Shown here one piece after another: positions 16,640-22,849 of a DNA stretch of 23,265 bases. The DNA is taken from the NCBI GenBank assembly GCA_048213135.1, contig PS015765.1, forward strand, positions 1 through 23,265, read 5' to 3'. Below the pieces are notes generated by a model that saw nothing but the letters and a program-made list of their open reading frames with translations, made no database searches and was not told where the DNA came from. Position numbers and translations under genes: made by a program. The DNA is from Reclinomonas americana ATCC 50394. Lineage: Eukaryota; Jakobida; Jakobea; Jakobida. Position 1 is the stretch's first letter. Every line of letters begins with the position of its first letter.

Positions 16640-16651
16640 TCCGGCTGACAT
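16633..16651. promoter_or_regulatory. Inverted repeat ATGTCA-N7-TGACAT overlapping the -35 box, candidate XRE operator
   Basis: Six-base arms are perfectly complementary. The left arm shares bases with the -35 element of the leftward promoter. A further half-site TGACA lies at 16615-16619 beside the -10. Binding here would block the XRE promoter and sits 131 bases from the start of the divergent ubiquitin-like operon, for which I found no clear promoter. Confidence 0.55.
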
Positions 16652-16781
16652 TCAATGTGCTTTTCATAAACAATTCCGCTTAATTTGGTGTGTGTTGTTG
16701 ACTTTCCTGCGAGTCGCTGTCACTCCTATTGTCGCGGGCCGGCATCGCGGCCCTTTCACACCAAGATCGAGGTATCCACCC

Positions 16782-17489
16782 ATGACCCAACTCATTCCCC
16801 AGGAGGAGGACGCCCTCGACCGCGACGCCGCCGGCGTTTTCTCGGTCGAACTCGGCGACGAAACTTTCGAGTTCCGCCGCGTGCGCTTCGACGATCGCAA
16901 GGTCGTCGGCCTGCAGATTGCTGAAGCCGCCGGCGCCCATCCGATCGAAGCGTTTGCCATCCTGCGCCATCTGCGCTCGGGCGAGCTGGAGTCGATCCGC
17001 CCCAGCGAGCCAGTCGACCTGGGTGAAGCGGGTGTGGAGCGGTTCTTCGTGATCCGCGGCGACGACCTCCACCGCTTCACGGTGGAGGGCCTGTCCATGG
17101 AGTGGCCTAAGGCGAAGCTGGCCGCCAAGAACATCAAGTTCCTGGCCAAGGCCGCCGACGGCCAAGTGTTGGTCCTCGACGCCGAGGACGGCGACGTCGT
17201 CCTCGACGACGACGATCTGGTGGACCTGGCCGCCAAGGGCGTGGAGCGGCTGATGCTGCGCCGCCCGCCCAAGACGGTGACGGTCTACTACAAAGAAGCG
17301 CCATTCGAACTGGAGCGCGGCGCCTACACCACCGAGCAGCTGATCGCGGTGTTCTCGGTGCCGGCCGGCTACCTGCTCGACCTGATCGAGCGGGACGGCG
17401 AGTTTCGCGAACTGAAGCCCGGCGAGTCGATCAAGATCCGCGAGGGTCTGGAGTTCTCGTCGCACCCGCCGGTGGGGCACTCGTCGTGA
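16782..17489 (+). CDS. Poly-ubiquitin-like protein with three beta-grasp units (multi-ubiquitin family)
   Basis: 235 residues; ATG preceded by GAGGTA. Three tandem beta-grasp-like units can be drawn: about 19-92 (VFSVELGDETFEFRRVRFDD ... GVERFFVIRG), 96-160 (LHRFTVEGLSMEW ... KGVERLMLRR) and 164-235 (KTVTVYYKEAPFELERGAYT ... ESIKIREGLEF). Units 1 and 2 end with a matching DL-x(n)-GVERxxxxR motif, which supports internal duplication. This is the pattern of the Multi_ubiq family found beside E1, E2 and JAB genes. The C-terminus is PPVGHSS, not a terminal diglycine, so trimming after the glycine by the JAMM peptidase may be needed. It would be conjugated to targets or to itself; targets are unknown. 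The stop overlaps the next start by 4 bases. Confidence 0.85.
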   Translation: MTQLIPQEEDALDRDAAGVFSVELGDETFEFRRVRFDDRKVVGLQIAEAAGAHPIEAFAILRHLRSGELESIRPSEPVDLGEAGVERFFVIRGDDLHRFTVEGLSMEWPKAKLAAKNIKFLAKAADGQVLVLDAEDGDVVLDDDDLVDLAAKGVERLMLRRPPKTVTVYYKEAPFELERGAYTTEQLIAVFSVPAGYLLDLIERDGEFRELKPGESIKIREGLEFSSHPPVGHSS

Positions 17490-17818
17490 GGGACCCGGCG
17501 CTGGAACTGCGCAAGCTGCGTCGGATCTGCCGCCGGGCCGAAATCCATGAAGATGGCGGGCAACCGCTAGTCCATCTTCCGGAGTTGCGAGTCCAGTATG
17601 CGGGCGGGATGGAGACGGTCGATGGCCTTCTCTGCCCCGGCCAGCACAGCGGCTACGTCTCGCGGCTTTTCCTGTCGAAGCCCTTTCCCGCCCGCGGCCA
17701 GAACTGGACCACCCACAACATCCTTGGCGCGCCTTGGCACGCCATGTCGTGGAACGGCGTTGATCCCAGCCTCGGCTGGGACGAAATCCTGGGCGCCCAT
17801 CTGAGGCCTCTGCAATGA
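17486..17818 (+). CDS. Prokaryotic E2-like protein (E2 family E type), lacking a canonical active-site cysteine
   Basis: 110 residues, GTG start inside GTGA shared with the upstream stop. The predicted order is helix (ALELRKLRRICRRAEI), strands (PLVHLPELRVQYAG; YVSRLFLSKPFP), then NWTTHNILGAPWHAMSWNG and a final helix DEILGAHLRPL. This resembles the Prok-E2_E family, whose signature is a W-x2-x-S-x motif near the C-terminus rather than the HPN...C of eukaryotic E2s. The only cysteines are Cys15 in the first helix and Cys50 in LLCPGQ, neither in the usual place. Assignment rests largely on context between the poly-Ubl and JAMM genes. It should pass the activated Ubl to targets. Confidence 0.7.
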   Translation: MRDPALELRKLRRICRRAEIHEDGGQPLVHLPELRVQYAGGMETVDGLLCPGQHSGYVSRLFLSKPFPARGQNWTTHNILGAPWHAMSWNGVDPSLGWDEILGAHLRPLQ

Positions 17819-18330
17819 CCGTGCACCTGAAGATCGACGGCCGGCTGCTGGACGATGTCCGCAAGGACCTGCGCCGACCGCATCCCTTCGCCCACGAACG
17901 CGTGGGCTTCTTCATCGCCGGCGCGGCCGCCCTGGGCGACCGGCTGCTGCTGACGATCCGCGGCTACACGCCAGTCGCCGACGAAGATTATGAGATCGAC
18001 CGCAAGGTCGGCGCTAAGATCGGCTCGGCGGCGATGCGCAAGGCGGTGCAGTCGGCCTACAGACCGGCGGCGGCGCTCCTGCACGTCCATACCCACGGAG
18101 GCCGCGGCAAGCCCGGCTTCAGCCGCGTGGATCTGAACAGTGCTGATGACTTCGTCCCCGGCTTTTTCGAAACCAGCCCGCGCATGCCGCACGGCCTGCT
18201 CGTCCTCAGCAACGACGCGGCCCACGGCCTCTTGTGGCTCGCCAACGACCGGGCGCCGGTCGCCATCGACCAATTCCAACGCATCGACGCGCCCCTGCAG
18301 CGCGAATGGGGGTCCCATGTCTTGGCTTGA
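17815..18330 (+). CDS. JAB/Mov34 (JAMM) metallopeptidase, Ubl processing or deconjugation
   Basis: 171 residues; ATG overlaps the upstream TGA (ATGA). The zinc motif is complete: Glu28 in HERVGFFIAG, then His92-x-His94 and Ser103-x2-Asp106 in VHTHGGRGKPGFSRVD. The remaining sequence (LLLTIRGYTPVADEDYEID; MPHGLLVLSNDAAHGLLWL) fits bacterial JAB domains. It is expected to cleave Ubl C-terminal tails to mature them or to remove Ubl from targets; the GHSS tail of the poly-Ubl is one plausible substrate. It overlaps the E1 gene by 14 bases. Confidence 0.88.
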   Translation: MTVHLKIDGRLLDDVRKDLRRPHPFAHERVGFFIAGAAALGDRLLLTIRGYTPVADEDYEIDRKVGAKIGSAAMRKAVQSAYRPAAALLHVHTHGGRGKPGFSRVDLNSADDFVPGFFETSPRMPHGLLVLSNDAAHGLLWLANDRAPVAIDQFQRIDAPLQREWGSHVLA

Positions 18331-19234
18331 TCGACAAAACTTCCTTGGCGCGGACAGCGACGCCAGATTGGCTTCGGCGACCGTCGGCCTGGTGGGGCTC
18401 GGCGGCGGCAATTCCCACGTGGTCCAACAATTGGCCCACCTAGGGATCGGCGGCTTCATACTGCTCGACGACGACATCATCACCCTGACCAATCTCAACA
18501 GGTTGGTCGGCGGGACCTTGGACGACGTCCGGGCGGAGCGGCCGAAGATCGAGATCGCGGCGCGCGTAATCCGGGCGGTCAATCCGGACGCCCGCATCGT
18601 GATGCGCAAGGCCAAGTGGCAGGAGGTCGGTGACCTCTTGAAGGGCTGTGACATCATCGTGGGCGGCCTCGACCACATCGGCTCTAAGGACGAACTGGAG
18701 GCCTTCTGCCGCCGCTTTATGATCCCGTACATCGACATGGGGATGGACGTTACGCCTTTGCCCGGTGCCGGCCAAAGCCTGGTCAGCGGGCAGGTGGTGT
18801 TGTCCATGCCGGGGGAGCCCTGCCTGCGATGCCTGCAGTTGGTCACCGACGAGCGGCTGAAGGTGGAGGCGCAGCGCTATGGCGTCGCCGGCAGCCGGCC
18901 GCAGGTGGTCTGGCCGAATGGCCTGATGGCGTCGACCGCCGCTGGCCTCGTGGTCCAGTTGCTGACGCCCTGGATGTCTGATCCGCCCCGCAGCGCCTAT
19001 TTCGCCTACGACGCCAACCTGGGCACGGTGGCCCCCTCGGACCGCCTAGCCCGGCGGCGTGGCAAGCCTTGCCCTCACTACCCGGCCAAGGCGGTCGGAG
19101 ATCCGATGTTCGACGTTCGCCGCTATCTCGAACGCCTCGACCAGCCCGCGTCAGTCGAACAGCCGGTCAGCGTCCCGGTTTCTCGCGTGGCCCTTTTGCT
19201 CGACTGGATCCGCAAGCGTTTTGGTCGCGTATAA
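18317..19234 (+). CDS. ThiF/MoeB/E1-like Ubl-activating enzyme without a canonical catalytic cysteine
   Basis: 305 residues. The adenylation site is intact: nucleotide loop VGLVGLGGGNS (23-33), acidic DDD (51-53), NLNR with Arg62, Lys77 in RPKIE and Asp119 in GGLDHIGSK. A zinc pair C169-x2-C172 (EPCLRC) is visible, with Cys252/His254 (KPCPHY) as possible second ligands. The segment preceding the conserved PNGLMAS helix, where ThiF/MoeB/E1 proteins place the thioester Cys, reads VAGSRPQVVWP and has none; remaining cysteines are 111 and 131. It should adenylate the C-terminus of the poly-Ubl. Last gene of the four-gene overlapping operon, with a basic C-terminal helix (LLLDWIRKRFGR). Confidence 0.9.
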   Translation: MSWLDRQNFLGADSDARLASATVGLVGLGGGNSHVVQQLAHLGIGGFILLDDDIITLTNLNRLVGGTLDDVRAERPKIEIAARVIRAVNPDARIVMRKAKWQEVGDLLKGCDIIVGGLDHIGSKDELEAFCRRFMIPYIDMGMDVTPLPGAGQSLVSGQVVLSMPGEPCLRCLQLVTDERLKVEAQRYGVAGSRPQVVWPNGLMASTAAGLVVQLLTPWMSDPPRSAYFAYDANLGTVAPSDRLARRRGKPCPHYPAKAVGDPMFDVRRYLERLDQPASVEQPVSVPVSRVALLLDWIRKRFGRV

Positions 19235-19276
19235 GGTGAATAAGCCGGGCGCTGTCGAACTCGCCCCTGATGCGGG

Positions 19277-19378
19277 TCAAGCCGCCTGAGGTGCAGGCTG
19301 CCGCTCGTGCAGGAAATCGGCCGCCTGCTGGGCATGAGTAGCGGCGGTTAAGATGAATCGCTTGTCGTCTTTCAACAC
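19277..19378 (-). pseudogene. Truncated remnant of an ArdC-like antirestriction protein C-terminus
   Basis: About 33 codons ending in TGA read VLKDDKRFILTAATHAQQAA then DFLHERQPAP, which I recognise as the C-terminal tail of ArdC (DUF1738) ssDNA-binding antirestriction proteins carried by plasmids and ICEs. Directly upstream the frame meets a TAG (complement 19379-19381), and no more ArdC sequence is recognisable, so the gene body is gone. It points to a mobile-element history for this flank. Too short for certainty. Confidence 0.5.
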
Positions 19379-19446
19379 CTAGAGTCGAATCGTACCGAAA
19401 GGTCGAGTGAGATGGCGTCGGCTCGAACGCAGAGAAAGGCTTTCCC

Positions 19447-20133
19447 CTACGACGCTTCCCCCTTTCTCGTGATGAACTTGAAGTCCGTCCGTCCGGCTTT
19501 CATTGCCAAATCGAGAAGGTGTTTCTGGAAGTCGGGAAGCTTCGCTTCTGTCACCGCCACGGCGCCGAGAGCTTCACAATAGGCGATCCCGAGATGGACG
19601 GTCTGACCGAGGAAGTTGAGGAACCGCGTCATGTCGGGCGGATAGGCCAGATCGGTGTCGCTCTCGAAAATCCTATGCCGTTCGCCATCGACATATGTGT
19701 TGATGGCGGTTTCCAGGACCGCGTAGCCGAGGAACACACCTGCGCCCTCCTTGGGCTCGGCCAACAGCGCGTTAAGCTCCGGCCGCCATTCGATCGCCTT
19801 GCGGCAAAGCGCGGGGTTCACGTGACCCACGGCGATGTTGCGGATGTACTTGGCAAACTCGAATCTGCGCTTGTGCGCGGTGATCAAGTCGCCAAGCTCG
19901 GGGTGCGCTTGGTAGAGGGCCCGGCTGATCCCCTCCAGGTCGCTGACATTGGCGCAGGTCACCAGCAGCTGCTTGATGAGGATGAGGCGGGTCGCGGGGT
20001 CGCTCGGGCCCGCCTCAAGATCGCGGTCCCCCGCGATAAGATCGGCGTGAGCCAAGCGCGCTGAGATCGCGATTTGTATGAAGTCCACGACGCTCGCCCC
20101 CGATGTCCGATCAGACCGCCTTGTGTCCGCCAC
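19447..20133 (-). CDS. Uncharacterised helical protein with a HEPN-like R-x5-H motif
   Basis: 228 residues, GTG start with AAAGGAG about 12 bases upstream. The sequence is mostly helical. Around residues 92-104, EFAKYIRNIAVGH places Arg98, Asn99 and His104 as in the RN-x4-H motif of HEPN ribonuclease domains. No other domain is recognised; the C-terminus is YCEALGAVAVTEAKLPDFQK and a basic tail. HEPN proteins are common effectors in abortive infection and toxin-antitoxin systems, and this one converges on the Ubl operon. Function is inference from one motif and location. It could equally be an independent cargo gene. Confidence 0.6.
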   Translation of the reverse strand: MADTRRSDRTSGASVVDFIQIAISARLAHADLIAGDRDLEAGPSDPATRLILIKQLLVTCANVSDLEGISRALYQAHPELGDLITAHKRRFEFAKYIRNIAVGHVNPALCRKAIEWRPELNALLAEPKEGAGVFLGYAVLETAINTYVDGERHRIFESDTDLAYPPDMTRFLNFLGQTVHLGIAYCEALGAVAVTEAKLPDFQKHLLDLAMKAGRTDFKFITRKGEAS

Positions 20134-20160
20134 GGGTCGAAGTGGCTCCTTTAGCCTAGT

Positions 20161-20297
20161 GCCCGTAATGTCCGCCTACTGGCAAGACTCCAATGTCTGC
20201 AGTTGGCGCGACGCGGCCACTGCGGGCGGCCGATCTGAGAAGGCCCAGCAGACAATAATGCCTTCGAAATGGGGAGATTGAGACCACCATTACGGGC
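20161..20297. repeat. Pair of 10-base inverted repeats bounding a 137-base non-coding segment
   Basis: GCCCGTAATG (20161-20170) and CATTACGGGC (20288-20297) are perfect inverted copies. Size and terminal repeats would suit a small non-autonomous element, but no flanking target duplication is evident. Confidence 0.35.
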
Positions 20298-20332
20298 TAT
20301 TCGGCACCATTCGAGGATACTCAAACGCCCTA

Positions 20333-20359
20333 TTGATACTGCATAACGAGCCGTATAAC
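20333..20359 (+). promoter_or_regulatory. Possible promoter TTGATA-N15-TATAAC without an evident gene
   Basis: Both boxes match the sigma70 consensus at five of six positions, but the 15-base spacer is short and no gene follows on the plus strand. Confidence 0.25.
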
Positions 20360-20391
20360 TTCGTCATTATGATCGGCGTAAGGCTTTGAAA

Positions 20392-20624
20392 TCAAACGCG
20401 ATGGTTCTTTGGAGCTTCCTCCTTTCGGGCGCGCCACTTCGTTACAGATCTGCGAACTTCCTGCACATTGGCGGGGCCTTCCTTGAAGGCCTGCGCCAGC
20501 ACATGGGTGTTGCCAACGAGACGGACAACGCCGCCAACGTAAGACGGTCAGCCTGAGCGGCCGCTCGATCGTGGTTTCCAGTCAGGAAGACGGATTCTTC
20601 GACATCCTCGACGAATGCACGCAT
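20392..20624 (-). pseudogene. Possible frameshifted remnant of an unidentified protein
   Basis: One frame ends with VVRLVGNTHVLAQAFKEG then PANVQEVRRSVTKWRARKEE and a TGA at 20392; it has a stop at 20548-20550. A neighbouring frame just upstream reads MRAFVEDVEESVFLTGNHDR. Both look protein-like, and together they could be the broken C-terminal end of one gene, but I do not recognise a family. Confidence 0.25.
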
Positions 20625-20720
20625 TCGGGAACGCCCTTGAGCTAGGGCACGCTCGTCAGCTTGATTTCGACGCGGAACCAGCTGACGCTCTGGCGGTTGC
20701 GCCGCCGAACGCGATCGCGA

Positions 20721-22778
20721 TCAGTCGGCGCCCGACACGACCCCTCCGGCGCCGGTAGCTTCGCGTATCGCGATCCGCAGGCGCTCCGGTGCGACCGGCT
20801 TGTGCAGCACGATGCGGCCGGTCGCCGTCAGCTCGCGCAGGCGCTCCGGCGACGTGTCGCCGGTCACGATCAGCGCCGGCACGGCATGGCCGAGATACCC
20901 GCTCAGCCGAGCGATCGCCTCGCTTCCGCTCATCCCGCCCGCGAGCCGATAGTCGGCGATGACGAGATCGATGGGCGGCCCGCCCGCCGCGGCATGGCGT
21001 CGGCGGAGCTCCTCTACATCCTGCCCGGCGAACACCTCATGACCCCAGGCGGCCAGCAAGATCGCGAGGCCGTCGAGAATCTGGGCATCGTCGTCCAGCG
21101 CCATGATGCACAGCGTCGCCGACGGAGCCAGCACGGGCCCAGGCGCGGGATTCGTCGTGGCAGTGGCAGTCACGGGCACCCGCACNNNNNNNNNNNNNNN
21201 NNNNNNNNNNNNNNNNNNNNNNNNNNNNNNNNNNNNNNNNNNNNNNNNNNNNNNNNNNNNNNNNNNNNNNNNNNNNNNNNNNNNNNNNNNNNNNNNNNNN
21301 NNNNNNNNNNNNNNNNNNNNNNNNNNNNNNNNNNNNNNNNNNNNNNNNNNNNNNNNNNNNNNNNNNNNNNNNNNNNNNNNNNNNNNNNNNNNNNNNNNNN
21401 NNNNNNNNNNNNNNNNNNNNNNNNNNNNNNNNNNNNNNNNNNNNNNNNNNNNNNNNNNNNNNNNNNNNNNNNNNNNNNNNNNNNNNNNNNNNNNNNNNNN
21501 NNNNNNNNNNNNNNNNNNNNNNNNNNNNNNNNNNNNNNNNNNNNNNNNNNNNNNNNNNNNNNNNNNNNNNNNNNNNNNNNNNNNNNNNNNNNNNNNNNNN
21601 NNNNNNNNNNNNNNNNNNNNNNNNNNNNNNNNNNNNNNNNNNNNNNNNNNNNNNNNNNNNNNNNNNNNNNNNNNNNNNNNNNNNNNNNNNNNNNNNNNNN
21701 NNNNNNNNNNNNNNNNNNNNNNNNNNNNNNNNNNNNNNNNNNNNNNNNNNNNNNNNNNNNNNNNNNNNNNNNNNNNNNNNNNNNNNNNNNNNNNNNNNNN
21801 NNNNNNNNNNNNNNNNNNNNNNNNNNNNNNNNNNNNNNNNNNNNNNNNNNNNNNNNNNNNNNNNNNNNNNNNNNNNNNNNNNNNNNNNNNNNNNNNNNNN
21901 NNNNNNNNNNNNNNNNNNNNNNNNNNNNNNNNNNNNNNNNNNNNNNNNNNNNNNNNNNNNNNNNNNNNNNNNNNNNNNNNNNNNNNNNNNNNNNNNNNNN
22001 NNNNNNNNNNNNNNNNNNNNNNNNNNNNNNNNNNNNNAAGGCTCGCCGTGAACAGCGCCGCCGCATGGATCGGCTGGCGCAGATCATGGCTCGCCGCGGC
22101 GAGGAAGCGTGTCTTCGCCCGGTCCGCGGCCGTGGCCCGGTCGCGCTCGCGTTCGAGGCCCTCGACCAGGGCAAGGTTCTCGAAGCGCAGCGACACCGTC
22201 TCGCGCAGCGCCCGATAGGTGACGAGGCTGTAGTAGAGATAGACGCCGAGCAGACAGGCGGCGAAGACGAGATAGACCGAATAGATCGCCTCCTCCTGCT
22301 GCAGGCAGCGCAGCACGAAAGGCAGCTGCATCGCGATCAACAGGCCGGCATAGGCAGGCGGATAGGCCGAGAGCGACGGCACCGCCCCGCCCGACATGCC
22401 GGTCAGCACGATGCAGACGAAGGCGATCAGATGCGGCTGCTCGGGCACGAAGCCGATCCCGCCGATCACGCCCCAGAGCAGACTCGACAGGATCGAAAGC
22501 AGCGTGAAGCGATGCGCCCAGACCAAGGGCCCCGCCGCCGCGGCACCGCGTCTGAAATAGCTGCGAGAGACCAGGAGCCGTGCGCCGGTCAACACGTAGA
22601 TCGCGCCGATCCAGGCCAGGAGCTGCTGGCCGGGCACCGCCTCGCGCAGCACATAGGCAACCGGCCAGGGAATGACGAAATTGGCGAGCAGGATCGCGCG
22701 CGACTGGCGAAAGAGCAGGTCGATCAACCCGGCCTGCACGCGCTCCTCTCGCCCGGCAGGTGCGGGCGTTTCCATCAT
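20721..22778 (-). CDS. Membrane-bound hybrid histidine kinase with C-terminal receiver (middle lost in gap)
   Basis: The N-terminus has about six hydrophobic segments (for example ILLANFVIPWPVAYVL, LIAFVCIVLTGMSGGA, VYLVFAACLLGVYLYY), then a coiled linker and a HisKA domain with the H-box FLAAASHDLRQPIHAAALF (His231). The catalytic ATPase domain should lie in the N run. After the gap a receiver domain is complete: DDD near its start, phospho-Asp in VIADYRLAGG (codon at 20952-20954), Thr in LIVTGDT and Lys in LHKPV. It probably senses a membrane or energy-related signal and relays phosphate to the divergent regulator 71 bases away. The frame agrees across the gap only if its length is right. 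Confidence 0.85.
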   Translation of the reverse strand: MMETPAPAGREERVQAGLIDLLFRQSRAILLANFVIPWPVAYVLREAVPGQQLLAWIGAIYVLTGARLLVSRSYFRRGAAAAGPLVWAHRFTLLSILSSLLWGVIGGIGFVPEQPHLIAFVCIVLTGMSGGAVPSLSAYPPAYAGLLIAMQLPFVLRCLQQEEAIYSVYLVFAACLLGVYLYYSLVTYRALRETVSLRFENLALVEGLERERDRATAADRAKTRFLAAASHDLRQPIHAAALFTASLXXXXXXXXXXXXXXXXXXXXXXXXXXXXXXXXXXXXXXXXXXXXXXXXXXXXXXXXXXXXXXXXXXXXXXXXXXXXXXXXXXXXXXXXXXXXXXXXXXXXXXXXXXXXXXXXXXXXXXXXXXXXXXXXXXXXXXXXXXXXXXXXXXXXXXXXXXXXXXXXXXXXXXXXXXXXXXXXXXXXXXXXXXXXXXXXXXXXXXXXXXXXXXXXXXXXXXXXXXXXXXXXXXXXXXXXXXXXXXXXXXXXXXXXXXXXXXXXXXXXXXXXXXXXXXXXXXXXXXXXXXXXVRVPVTATATTNPAPGPVLAPSATLCIMALDDDAQILDGLAILLAAWGHEVFAGQDVEELRRRHAAAGGPPIDLVIADYRLAGGMSGSEAIARLSGYLGHAVPALIVTGDTSPERLRELTATGRIVLHKPVAPERLRIAIREATGAGGVVSGAD
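21186..22037. other. Assembly gap (852 N) inside the histidine kinase gene
   Basis: The run starts after the HisKA H-box region and ends before the receiver domain (in gene direction). 852 is divisible by three, and the kinase frame is open on both sides, so the length may be a real masked stretch rather than a placeholder. Confidence 0.95.
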
Positions 22779-22849
22779 GCGTTCACCCGGGGTCTGCGAT
22801 CCGGCCCTGCGACTACCCCGGGTGGATCAGGAGCGCGACAATCTCCGCG

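Larger units (their letters stand above)
20134..20720. other. Gene-poor mosaic region between the HEPN-like gene and the histidine kinase (587 bases)
   Basis: No intact gene is visible. It contains a 10-base inverted repeat pair (20161/20288), two similar AATGTCYGC...TGGC blocks at about 20167 and 20190, an AT-richer stretch near 20300-20400 with a possible promoter, and broken minus-strand coding-like sequence at 20392-20624. The mixture looks like debris at an island edge. Confidence 0.55.

Noticed and set aside
16680-17915. A 411-codon open frame antisense to the poly-Ubl and E2 genes
   Set aside because: It mirrors codon bias of the high-GC plus-strand genes, has no recognisable domain, and overlaps four-base-coupled genes with clear homology.
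19381-19400. A T-arm-like ATTCGACTC on the minus strand, checked as a possible tRNA end or att site
   Set aside because: No acceptor stem or anticodon arm could be drawn around it.
20354-20368. loxP-like ATAACTTCGT
   Set aside because: Only ten bases match and there is no inverted partner or 8-base spacer.
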